DNA from: JANPLG01 sp964609085
Lineage (GTDB): Bacteria > Armatimonadota > SYMT01
Assembly (NCBI GenBank): GCA_964609085.1
Contig: CAZSRZ010000003.1
Location: 48,945-112,944 of the forward strand
Length of the DNA stretch: 64,000 nt
Reading direction: 5' to 3'
The notes beneath the pieces were generated by a model, which ran no database searches, was not told where the DNA came from, and saw only the letters and a list, made by a program, of their open reading frames with translations. This document shows positions 1-7,413 of this stretch, in pieces; the stretch's first letter is position 1; each line of letters opens with the position of its first letter. A program made the translations under genes and the position numbers.

Positions 1-230
1 GGCTTCCCCTTGTAGACGCCGGCAGGCACGGAGTAGACGCCCCAGTGGATGAACATCCCGAACCGGGCCTCGCGCCACCACTTCATCCGTTCGTCGCGGC
101 GCTCGCGGCTCTCTACCAGGAAATCACGCACCAACGCCTCCTGCGCGTCGGCAGGCGCGAGCGGGATCGCAGAGATCAACGGTAACGCGGGGACAGCCCC
201 CAGTAGGGATCGGCGGGTGATACGAGACAT
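1..230 (-). CDS. Alpha-L-fucosidase (GH29), N-terminal part, truncated by window edge
   Basis: The minus-strand frame starts at an ATG at 228-230 and runs off the left end, so only about 76 residues are visible. It begins with a twin-arginine-like export signal (SRITRRSLLGA followed by a hydrophobic stretch and an Ala-x-Ala type end), then reads WWREARFGMFIHWGVYSVP, the signature opening of the GH29 alpha-L-fucosidase barrel. GH29 enzymes remove L-fucose from glycans by a retaining mechanism; the catalytic Asp and acid/base lie outside the window. The protein is probably exported folded. It is transcribed away from the carboxypeptidase gene at 413, with a 182-base divergent spacer. Confidence 0.88.
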   Translation of the reverse strand, partial: MSRITRRSLLGAVPALPLISAIPLAPADAQEALVRDFLVESRERRDERMKWWREARFGMFIHWGVYSVPAGVYKGK

Positions 231-354
231 CGCTGTTTCCTTGCCCCGAGACGCGCGCACGGCATCTCGGGTAAGAGCGTGTATCACGAACCGGCGGGGC
301 GTATCACCTCGCATGTCCACCGGTGGTCCGGCTGCCCTGGGCTGCCGTGCCCCG

Positions 355-382
355 TTCGCATCGGTTCGCGGACGGATACACT
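355..382 (+). promoter_or_regulatory. Putative sigma70-type promoter for the S10 peptidase gene
   Basis: TTCGCA (355-360) and TACACT (377-382) are separated by 16 bases and sit 30 bases before the ATG at 413, which has a GGGGGTGAG ribosome site. Four of six consensus positions match in each box. This is a pattern match only. Confidence 0.35.
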
Positions 383-412
383 TATTGCCGGGCGAGTGGG
401 GGGTGAGAGCAG

Positions 413-1879
413 ATGGCTGAAACTGAAGCGAAGGTGGGCGGAGCCGAAGAAGAGCGCATCCCGCTGGATGTGGATCGGGAGCCCGTGGAGACGGAACACG
501 AGGTACGGATCCGCGGCGAACTCGTCCGCTACACGGCACGAGCCGGCATGCTGCCGCTACGGACAGAGACCGGTGAGGTGGAAGCGGGCGTCTTCTTTGT
601 CAGCTACACGCGCGCTGATGCCGGGCCGGAGCGTCCCCTCATCTTTACCTTCAACGGTGGGCCTGGATCCTCGTCCGTGTGGCTGCATCTCGGGTGCGTC
701 GGGCCGCGCCGAGTCGCGCTGATGCCGGATGGTTCGCTTCCCCCTGCGCCCTATTCACTCGTGGAGAACCCGGAAACCTGGCTAGAGCACGCTGACCTCG
801 TGTTTATCGATCCGGTCGGCACAGGGTACAGCCGTCCCGCAAAGCCCTCGCTCGCGGCCAAGTTCTGGGGGCTGAAAGGCGACATTGAGTCGGTAGGGGA
901 GTTCATTCGGCTCTATCTCACTCGCTACGAACGGTGGACCTCCCCCCTCTACCTGGCGGGCGAGAGTTACGGCACCACGCGCGCCGCCGGGCTGGCCGGT
1001 CACCTGATTGACCAGGGCATTGCCTTCAACGGCATCGTGCTTGTTTCCAGCATCCTCAATTTCCAAACCGCCCGTTTTGTGCCGGGCAACGATCTGCCGT
1101 ATGTGCTCTTCCTGCCCACCTACACGGCGACCGCTCACTATCACGGGAGGCTGTCGCCGGAGCTCAGCGCCGACCTGCCGGCGACGCTCCGCGAAGTCGA
1201 GGCGTGGGCGGCCACCGACTACACCCTGGCCTTGCAGTGCGGCACCGCGCTGAGTGGACGCGAGCGTTCTCGCGTCGCTTCCAGGCTGGCGCGTTATACG
1301 GGCTTGCGGAGGCAGTACGTCGAGCAGGCCGATCTCCGCATCCAGATCCACCACTTCTGTAAGGAGTTGCTCCGCGAGAGCGGTCGCACTGTCGGGCGCC
1401 TCGACAGCCGTCTGACGGGCCGGGACTCCAGCGGCGTCTCCGCCACTCCGGACTTCGACCCCAGCATGGCCGCCATCCGGCCACCCTACACCGCCATGCT
1501 GAACGACTATCTTCGACGTCAACTCGGCTACCAGACCGACGTCCCGTACCACATCCTGGGTGGGGACCGAAAGCTATGGGAGCTGTGGGACTGGGGTTCG
1601 GCCGGGCAGGGGCACCCCGATACGAGTGAGGCGCTGCGGACAGCCTTTCTGAAGAATCCGCACATGCGGCTTTTCATCGCCAGCGGCCATTACGATCTGG
1701 CAACGCCGTACTTTGCCACGCAGTACACGCTGTCGCATATGGGGCTCGCGCCGGAGTTGGATGCCCAGATCACCTCCCACGAGTACGCCGCGGGGCACAT
1801 GATGTACATCCACGAAGAGTCCCTGCGCAAGCTGAAGCGGGACGTGGATGCTTTCCTGGCCCCCGCCGGGTCGGGCTGA
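413..1879 (+). CDS. Serine carboxypeptidase-like protein, peptidase family S10
   Basis: Family S10 alpha/beta-hydrolases cut C-terminal residues from peptides. The 488-residue product shows the oxyanion-hole motif NGGPGSS (81-87), the nucleophile elbow GESYGT with Ser185, an Asp candidate in ASGHYDLATP (Asp428) and the final His in AAGHMMY (His462), in the right order and spacing. No signal peptide is visible: the N-terminus is acidic and soluble (many Glu and Lys), which is odd for a family mostly secretory or vacuolar in eukaryotes, so in this bacterium the enzyme may be cytoplasmic or exported by a non-classical route. The start ATG is preceded by a purine-rich ribosome site. The gene ends convergently against dapB with a 64-base spacer. 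Confidence 0.88.
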   Translation: MAETEAKVGGAEEERIPLDVDREPVETEHEVRIRGELVRYTARAGMLPLRTETGEVEAGVFFVSYTRADAGPERPLIFTFNGGPGSSSVWLHLGCVGPRRVALMPDGSLPPAPYSLVENPETWLEHADLVFIDPVGTGYSRPAKPSLAAKFWGLKGDIESVGEFIRLYLTRYERWTSPLYLAGESYGTTRAAGLAGHLIDQGIAFNGIVLVSSILNFQTARFVPGNDLPYVLFLPTYTATAHYHGRLSPELSADLPATLREVEAWAATDYTLALQCGTALSGRERSRVASRLARYTGLRRQYVEQADLRIQIHHFCKELLRESGRTVGRLDSRLTGRDSSGVSATPDFDPSMAAIRPPYTAMLNDYLRRQLGYQTDVPYHILGGDRKLWELWDWGSAGQGHPDTSEALRTAFLKNPHMRLFIASGHYDLATPYFATQYTLSHMGLAPELDAQITSHEYAAGHMMYIHEESLRKLKRDVDAFLAPAGSG

Positions 1880-1910
1880 CTTTCCGCCGGTAAGCTGCCG
1901 GGCTCGCGGA

Positions 1911-1943
1911 GGAGCGACGATAGCGCCCTGTCGGTCGTGCTCC
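1911..1943. terminator. Hairpin between convergent S10 peptidase and dapB genes
   Basis: GGAG..ACGA at 1911-1920 can pair with TCGT.CTCC at 1935-1943, giving an eight-pair stem with a small internal bulge and a long loop. It lies exactly between two converging genes, where a bidirectional terminator would be expected. There is no U-tract, so the call is weak. Confidence 0.3.
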
Positions 1944-2747
1944 CTACAGCTCCAGCAGGTGTTCGAGCCCCACCACCAGGCCGGCTAACCCGCGGACCCT
2001 GACGCACGCCAGCAGGACTCCCGGCATGAAGCTGGTACGGTCGATGCTGTCGTGACGGATGGTCAGCGTCTGACCCAGGCCGCCGAAGATGCACTCCTGA
2101 TGGGCCACGTAGCCGGGCAGCCGCACGCTGTGCACGCGCACCCCGTCAACCTCCCCCCCACGCGAGCCCTCCACGCGGACATCCTCGCTGATGGGGCGAT
2201 GGGCTGTGGACACTCCGCGGGCTTCTCGGATCAACTCCAGCGTCCGCATGGCCGTCCCGCTCGGGGCGTCGATCTTGCGCTCGTGGTGCATTTCGATGAT
2301 CTCCACATCCGGCATGTAGCGGGCGGCCTGCCGGGCGAAGAGCATCATCAACACGGCACCGATAGCGAAGTTCGGCGCCATGAATGCACCGATCCCCGCC
2401 GACTTCGCCGCAGCGTCGATCTCGCCTACCTGGTCCCCCGTGAGGCCGGTCGTCCCAATGACGGGCGAGGTGCCGGAGGAGATGGCGGTGAGCGCGTTGG
2501 CGTGGGCGACCGACCCGCGGGTGAAGTCGACCAGCACCTCCGCACCGGACTCGAGCAGCGCCGCGCCGAGATCGGAGCGGACAGGGACGCCAGCGCAGCC
2601 CATCCCCGCCAGCTCGCCCGCGTCGATCCCCAGTGAGGCGATGTCGACGGCAGCCGCCAACTCCGTACGCGGATCTTCGAGCACGGCGCGGAGGACGCTC
2701 CGCCCCATTCGGCCGGCAGCGCCGGTGACGGCTACGCGTACGGTCAT
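1944..2747 (-). CDS. dapB: 4-hydroxy-tetrahydrodipicolinate reductase
   Basis: DapB reduces the product of DapA with NAD(P)H in the diaminopimelate/lysine pathway. The 267-residue product has the Rossmann nucleotide motif VTGAAGRMGR (residues 7-16), the active-site segment EMHHERKIDAPSGTA with the catalytic histidine pair and substrate-binding Lys, and the closing HDSIDRTSFMPG region. Length is typical for the family. The frame is open further upstream, but the ATG at 2747 directly precedes the Rossmann strand and follows GGAGCCC, so it is chosen. Only 14 bases separate it from the end of the M16 peptidase gene; the two, with pnp and rpsO, probably form a transcription unit. Confidence 0.95.
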   Translation of the reverse strand: MTVRVAVTGAAGRMGRSVLRAVLEDPRTELAAAVDIASLGIDAGELAGMGCAGVPVRSDLGAALLESGAEVLVDFTRGSVAHANALTAISSGTSPVIGTTGLTGDQVGEIDAAAKSAGIGAFMAPNFAIGAVLMMLFARQAARYMPDVEIIEMHHERKIDAPSGTAMRTLELIREARGVSTAHRPISEDVRVEGSRGGEVDGVRVHSVRLPGYVAHQECIFGGLGQTLTIRHDSIDRTSFMPGVLLACVRVRGLAGLVVGLEHLLEL

Positions 2748-2761
2748 TGCCGGGCTCCTCC

Positions 2762-4042
2762 TCAGTCGGACTTGGGAGCCTTCCGGCTCCCGCGGGGCCG
2801 CCGGGTGCGAACCGCCGGCCCGATCATCGTGTAGGCGTGCCGTCCTCCTCCAAAGAGCTTCGCCGCCGCCTGGTGGCACTCCTCGAGGGTGACAGCGTCA
2901 ACGTAGGCCATGAGTCGGGCCAGGGCGACTACCTCACCCTGATAGAGCATACTGTGCGCCAGCCGCCCCATCCGCGTGACCGCGTCGTCGAGCGAAAGCA
3001 GGGTGTTGGTGCGCACCTGCTCACGCGCTCGATCCAGCTCCTCGCCGGTCACCCCATGTTCCGCCAAGGAGGCCAGTTCTTCCAGAATCAGCTCACGAAC
3101 CGTCGCCGCATTGACTGGGCTCGTGTCCGCGTAGACCATCAGATAGCCACCCTCGCGGTAGGATTGGTGCTCCGCGCCGATGCTGTAACACAGTCCGCGC
3201 TTCTCACGGATCTCCTGGAACAGCCGGCTGCTCATGCTGCCCCCCAGAATCAACGTCAGGATACGAACCGCCCAGCGGCTCGGGTCGTTCTCGTGAACTG
3301 AGGGGACGCCAAGGCAGAGGTGGGCCTGCTCCAGGGGGCGCGGCAGGATCGTCTCCGTGAGGTGCGCGACCGGTTCTTCCAGGATCCGGGGGGGCACCTC
3401 GCCGCGCAGGTCCCCGAAGTTGCTGCCGATCAGGTCGACCAGAGACTCGTGATCGATCGCTCCGGAGGCGGCAAAGAGGATGCGGTTGGGAAGATAGTGG
3501 GAGGCCCGAAACGCGTCGAGATCCGCCCGCGTCACGGCCGTGAATTCCTCGGGAACGCCGATGACGGCCGCCCCGAGCGGATGGTCCGGCCAGAATGCGC
3601 GACAGAAGAACTCGTGCACGAACTCCTCAGGCGCGTCCTCGATGCTGCGGAACTCTTCCAGGATGACGGACTTTTCCAACTCCAGGTCCGCCTCGGCAAA
3701 GAGGGAGTTCCGGAGCATGTCTGTCAGCAGATCGAGCGCCGGCGGCAGGTGGGACGGCAGCACGCGGAGGGCGTAGCCCGTGTATTCCTTGGTGGTGTAG
3801 GCGTCGATCTGACCGCCGATCGTGTCCATCACCTCGGCGATCTGCCGGGCAGTCCGTCTTGCAGTCCCCTTGAACACCATGTGCTCAAGCAGGTGAGAAA
3901 TCCCGCGCTGACCGATCGCCTCGTCCCGTGAACCGCAGTCCACCCGCATTCCGAGCACCGCGCCGTTGACACCCGGCACGGGTTGCGAGGCGATGCGGAT
4001 GCCGTTGGGGAGAACTGACTCGCGGATCGGGAGATCGAGCAT
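2762..4042 (-). CDS. M16 family zinc metallopeptidase (processing-peptidase-like)
   Basis: The 426-residue protein carries the inverted zinc motif HLLEH (residues 50-54) of the pitrilysin/insulinase family, followed by acidic residues about 75 positions later (ELEKSVILEEF) that supply the third ligand. The C-terminal half contains the second M16 fold (SSRLFQEIREKRGLCYSIG). Single-chain, half-length M16 proteins of this type usually dimerise or work as heterodimers. No signal peptide is seen. Its place between pnp and dapB is the conserved order known from Bacillus (mlpA) and Streptomyces, where it is presumed to process or degrade peptides. The start ATG lacks a clear ribosome site. Confidence 0.93.
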   Translation of the reverse strand: MLDLPIRESVLPNGIRIASQPVPGVNGAVLGMRVDCGSRDEAIGQRGISHLLEHMVFKGTARRTARQIAEVMDTIGGQIDAYTTKEYTGYALRVLPSHLPPALDLLTDMLRNSLFAEADLELEKSVILEEFRSIEDAPEEFVHEFFCRAFWPDHPLGAAVIGVPEEFTAVTRADLDAFRASHYLPNRILFAASGAIDHESLVDLIGSNFGDLRGEVPPRILEEPVAHLTETILPRPLEQAHLCLGVPSVHENDPSRWAVRILTLILGGSMSSRLFQEIREKRGLCYSIGAEHQSYREGGYLMVYADTSPVNAATVRELILEELASLAEHGVTGEELDRAREQVRTNTLLSLDDAVTRMGRLAHSMLYQGEVVALARLMAYVDAVTLEECHQAAAKLFGGGRHAYTMIGPAVRTRRPRGSRKAPKSD

Positions 4043-4066
4043 GCGTGGCGTAGCCCTATGGAATCA

Positions 4067-4096
4067 GAGGCGGGCGCCTGGGGTGGCGCCCGCCTC
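4067..4096 (-). terminator. Strong GC hairpin between pnp and the M16 peptidase gene
   Basis: A perfect 12-pair stem, GAGGCGGGCGCC (4067-4078) with GGCGCCCGCCTC (4085-4096), closes a six-base loop. It lies downstream of the pnp stop and upstream of the peptidase ATG on the minus strand. No U-run follows, so it could be a GC-type terminator, an attenuator, or a stabilising 3' stem-loop left after processing of the rpsO-pnp transcript. A second smaller stem (GCGGGC/GCCCGC near 4109-4125) stands just before it. Confidence 0.55.
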
Positions 4097-4132
4097 CGTG
4101 CTTAGCAGCGCGGGCGGGATGCCCGCAACTCG

Positions 4133-6532
4133 TCAGTCCTGCCGCTTGGGCGGGCGGAACCGCGCTCCGAGCGGTGCCTCGCCTGCCGGGCGGGTCTCGA
4201 TCACCTGGGCCGGTTCGTCCCGAGGCGGGATGTCGCCGCCGCGTTGACCGCCCTCGGGCGGGCGGGGGCCGCGTCCGCGGTCACCACCCCGATCGCCACC
4301 CCGATCACCGCCACGGTCACCACCCCGATCACCACCCCGATCACCGCCGCGGCCACGGTCGCGACCGAAGTCGCCGCGGCCACCGCCGTCACGTCCGCCC
4401 ATCGGTCCGCGATCCCGTGGGGGGCGCGGAGGGGAGATGTGCTCGGGTGCCGGTTCCGTCTCGGGATCGAGCAGCGCCTTGCGGGAGAGGTCGACCCGGC
4501 CCTGGAAGTCGATCGACAGCACGCGGGCCTCGATCTCGTCGCCAATCTTCACCACGTCGTCCGGTCGGCCGATCGGGTGATGGCTCAGCTCGTGGGTGGG
4601 GATGAGCCCTTCCTTGCCCGGAAGGTACTCCACCATCGCGCCTTTGCCCATCAGGCGGGTGACCTTGCCGCTGAACACCTCGCCGACGCCCACCTCGCGG
4701 GTGAGCGCCTCGATCATCTTGATCGCCTTCTCGGCCTGCTCGCCGTCCGGCGCGGCAACGAAGACGCGGCCGTCCTGCTCGATGTCGATCTTGGAGCCTG
4801 TGTCGGCCTGGATCTGCTTGATCATCTTGCCGCCCGGGCCGATGACCGCACCGATCTTGTCCGGGTTGATCTCGATCGAGAGGATGCGAGGCGCATGGCT
4901 GGACAGCTCGGTGCGAGCAGCCGGCAGGGCTTCCAGCATGCGGCTCATGATGAAGAGCCGACCCTCACGGGCCTGCGCCACCGCCTGCTCCATCACCGGC
5001 CACGGGATGCCGCCGATCTTGGTGTCCATCTGCATGGCCGTGATGCCGGTTTCCGTCCCGGTCACTTTGAAGTCCATGTCTCCGCCGAAGTCTTCCATCC
5101 CCTGGATGTCGGACAACACGGCGAAGCGGTCGCCTTCGGTCATCAGGCCCATCGCGATCCCGGAAACGGGAGCCTTGATCGGCACCCCGGCGTCCATCAG
5201 GGCGAGGGTGCTGCCGCACGTGCTGCCCATGGAAGTGGAGCCGTTGCTCTCCAGCACGTCCGAGACGACGCGGATGACGTAGGGGAAGACATCCATCTCG
5301 GGCAGCACGGCCCGGATGGCGCGCTCGGCGAGGGCACCGTGCCCGATCTCGCGGCGGCCGGGCCCCCGCATCGGGCGAACTTCACCAACGCTGAAGGGCG
5401 GGAAGTTGTAGTGGTGCATGTACACCTTTTTGTCTTCTTCGCCGAGTCCGTCGATCATCTGGTCTTCGCTGGTCCCGCCGAGGGTCGCCACGGAGAGCAC
5501 CTGGGTCTGACCCCGGGTGAAGAGTCCGGATCCGTGCGCTCGCGGCAGGAGGCCGACTTCGCATGTGATCTTGCGGATCTCGTCGGTGCGGCGGCCGTCC
5601 GGGCGGATGCCTTCATCGAGGATCATCGCGCGGAGCTGCTGCTTGACAACCTTCTCCACGGCCTCGCCCAACTCGCTGTTCCGATCCGGGAACCGCTCCG
5701 CGAGCACGGCGACGATTTCTTTCTTGAGGTCGCCGATGGCGCCCTCGCGGGCGGCCTTATCGGGGTTCCCGAGGGTGGCGCGGATCGCGGCTGAATGCTC
5801 CTGAGCGGCCGCCACCAGTTCCGGATCGATCTTTTTGATGATCGGCACGCGGTGAGGCTTGCCGATCGCGGCCCGCCACTCCTTGAGGAACTGGCAGATC
5901 TTCTTCACTGCCTCGTGGCCGAACTGCATCGCGGCCAGCATCTGTGCTTCCGGCACCTGGTTGGCGCCGGCTTCCACCATGATGATGGCGTCTTCCGTCC
6001 CCGCGACGATGAGGTCGAGATCACCGGCGTCGATGGCCTCTCGGCCGGGATTGAGGACGAACTCACCGTCCACCAACCCCACGCGTGCGGCGCCGATGGG
6101 TCCGAGCCAGGGGATATCGCTGATGGTGAGCGCGGCGCTCGCAGCGATGATGCCCAGGATGTCCGGGGGCGTGGCCTGGTCGACGCTGAGGGGCATCGCC
6201 ACCACCTGCACGTCATTGCGCATTCCGTCGGGGAAGAGCGGCCGGCAGGGCCGGTCGATCAGGCGACAGGTGAGCACGGCGCGCTCGCTGGGCTTGCCTT
6301 CCCGACGGAAGAAACTCCCGGGGATTTTGCCGACCGCGTACATGCGCTCTTCGTAGTCGCAGGTGAGCGGGAAGAAGTCGATATCGCGGGCCTGCGCACT
6401 CATCGTGGCAACGCCCAGGACCATCGTGTCGCCGGAACGGACCGTGGCGGCTCCGCCCGCTTGCCGGGCCATGTGCCCGGTCTCAAATGTCAATTCCTGG
6501 TCGCCCAGGATCAAGGTTCGCTTATCGTGCAT
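4133..6532 (-). CDS. pnp: Polyribonucleotide nucleotidyltransferase (PNPase)
   Basis: PNPase degrades RNA from the 3' end by phosphorolysis in the cytoplasm. The 799-residue protein has two RNase PH-like domains with the all-helical linker between them, the second catalytic core (ending around the segment DFKVTGTETGITAMQMD), a KH domain (GAVIGPGGKMIKQIQ) and an S1 domain (FSGKVTRLMGKGAMVEYLPG). The start MHDKRTLIL at 6532 is chosen over an in-frame start nine codons upstream because PNPases begin at this point. The unusual part is the C-terminal tail of about 100 residues, rich in Arg, Gly and Asp with repeated RGGD units. It follows rpsO on the same strand. Confidence 0.97.
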   Translation of the reverse strand: MHDKRTLILGDQELTFETGHMARQAGGAATVRSGDTMVLGVATMSAQARDIDFFPLTCDYEERMYAVGKIPGSFFRREGKPSERAVLTCRLIDRPCRPLFPDGMRNDVQVVAMPLSVDQATPPDILGIIAASAALTISDIPWLGPIGAARVGLVDGEFVLNPGREAIDAGDLDLIVAGTEDAIIMVEAGANQVPEAQMLAAMQFGHEAVKKICQFLKEWRAAIGKPHRVPIIKKIDPELVAAAQEHSAAIRATLGNPDKAAREGAIGDLKKEIVAVLAERFPDRNSELGEAVEKVVKQQLRAMILDEGIRPDGRRTDEIRKITCEVGLLPRAHGSGLFTRGQTQVLSVATLGGTSEDQMIDGLGEEDKKVYMHHYNFPPFSVGEVRPMRGPGRREIGHGALAERAIRAVLPEMDVFPYVIRVVSDVLESNGSTSMGSTCGSTLALMDAGVPIKAPVSGIAMGLMTEGDRFAVLSDIQGMEDFGGDMDFKVTGTETGITAMQMDTKIGGIPWPVMEQAVAQAREGRLFIMSRMLEALPAARTELSSHAPRILSIEINPDKIGAVIGPGGKMIKQIQADTGSKIDIEQDGRVFVAAPDGEQAEKAIKMIEALTREVGVGEVFSGKVTRLMGKGAMVEYLPGKEGLIPTHELSHHPIGRPDDVVKIGDEIEARVLSIDFQGRVDLSRKALLDPETEPAPEHISPPRPPRDRGPMGGRDGGGRGDFGRDRGRGGDRGGDRGGDRGGDRGGDRGGDRGRGPRPPEGGQRGGDIPPRDEPAQVIETRPAGEAPLGARFRPPKRQD
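4279..4350. repeat. 12-bp periodic repeat coding the RGGD tail of PNPase
   Basis: Repeats of the type CACCCCGATCAC recur with 12-bp period on the plus strand. Read on the minus strand they encode consecutive Arg-Gly-Gly-Asp units in the PNPase C-terminal tail. Repeats of this kind expand and shrink by slippage, so unit number is likely to vary between strains. Confidence 0.85.
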
Positions 6533-6595
6533 ACCAACTGGCACTCCGACCCCAGGCACCCGCGCTGCCGCATCGCGCGTCGGCGGGTGGGGGTG

Positions 6596-6610
6596 TCAGG
6601 CTCGGCCTGA
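6596..6610 (-). promoter_or_regulatory. Short hairpin in the rpsO-pnp intergenic spacer
   Basis: TCAGGC (6596-6601), loop TCG, GCCTGA (6605-6610) is a perfect six-pair stem in the 225-base spacer between rpsO and pnp. In Escherichia coli this spacer holds a stem-loop cut by RNase III through which PNPase controls its own mRNA. Here only the position is comparable; the stem is much shorter and function is inferred. Confidence 0.3.
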
Positions 6611-6757
6611 TGAAGCGGCAACGCCCCCGCCCTGGCCGGGAATCCGGCGGAGTCGGAGGCGTGTAAGTCGCCGCGGTGGGGGAGCAGGGGCAGAGACGCC
6701 CCCGAATACTGGCCGGACGTCCGCGGAAGTGAGGTCGCGGATTGGGAGCGGGGTCCA

Positions 6758-7027
6758 CTAGCGCCGAATACCCAGGCGGGCGATCAGGCTGCGATAGCGG
6801 CTGATATCCTTGGCCATCAGGTAGTTCAGGAGCCTTCGGCGCTGGCCAACCATCATCAGCAATCCGCGCCGAGAGTGGAAGTCCTTCGAGTGGGTGCGAA
6901 GGTGGTCCGTGAGTTGGGAGATCCTCGCCGTCAGTAGAGCGACCTGCACCTCGGGGGAACCCGTGTCCCCTTCGCGAGTGCTGTACTCACCGATGATCTC
7001 CGTCTTTCGATCCGCCGCCAGGGGCAT
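6758..7027 (-). CDS. rpsO: 30S ribosomal protein S15
   Basis: S15 binds 16S rRNA early in small-subunit assembly. The sequence after the chosen ATG at 7027 is exactly 89 residues, the normal S15 length, and holds the family motifs GDTGSPEVQVALLT, HSKDFHSRRGL and LLNYL...RY. The frame is open upstream with in-frame ATG codons, but only the 7027 start gives family length and it follows GAGGGA. It is the first gene of the rpsO-pnp run and is preceded by a long structured leader. Confidence 0.97.
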   Translation of the reverse strand: MPLAADRKTEIIGEYSTREGDTGSPEVQVALLTARISQLTDHLRTHSKDFHSRRGLLMMVGQRRRLLNYLMAKDISRYRSLIARLGIRR

Positions 7028-7227
7028 TCCCTCAATCTCCATTGAGACGCGACCGGCCGGTCGCTCCATCCCCCGATTCACAGCGTTTGAGGCGCCGTTG
7101 AATGGGTTTGGCGGGTTCCTGCCGAGCTAGGGCGGCCGGTGCTTTCGGGGTGATGACTGGATGGAAGGCCACGCTTGCGGCCCTCTATCCAACCATCCGC
7201 CCCGGGCACACGACTGCCCGGAACCGC
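7028..7227 (-). promoter_or_regulatory. Structured 5' leader of rpsO
   Basis: Between the promoter at 7234-7263 and the rpsO start there are about 200 untranslated bases. On the transcribed (minus) strand the first bases can form CCGGGCA/TGCCCGG (7202-7221, seven perfect pairs, six-base loop). Next comes a longer two-part stem at 7159-7198: GGATGG pairs with CCATCC, then an internal loop, then AGGGCC pairs with GGCCTT including one G-U. S15 represses its own mRNA in several phyla through unrelated leader structures, so an S15-responsive element is a reasonable guess. No coding sequence was seen between 7028 and 7413. Confidence 0.45.
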
Positions 7228-7233
7228 CAGCCA

Positions 7234-7263
7234 ACAGTAGCACGCGCCCGGAATGGGTGTCAA
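7234..7263 (-). promoter_or_regulatory. Sigma70-type promoter of the rpsO-pnp run
   Basis: On the minus strand a perfect -35 box TTGACA (7258-7263) is followed after 18 bases by TACTGT (7234-7239) with an upstream TGC, an extended -10 arrangement. It is the best sigma70 match seen in the window and faces rpsO. Transcription would start near 7227. Confidence 0.65.
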
Positions 7264-7413
7264 ACCGCCCGCACTCCTCGGGACGTCGGCACATGAGGGC
7301 GGCCGCGGCCGTTCCCGAAGGCCGACCCCGATCTTCTGGTGGTGCGATGCGGCGCTCCGCAGCGCCGTTACGGGACGCGTGGTGACGGGAGATTCGGTGT
7401 CTTTCCGCCGGGC

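Noticed and set aside
4244..5794. A 516-codon plus-strand open frame
   Set aside because: Antisense to pnp, whose identity is certain; the start of the frame is only the complement of the RGGD repeat.
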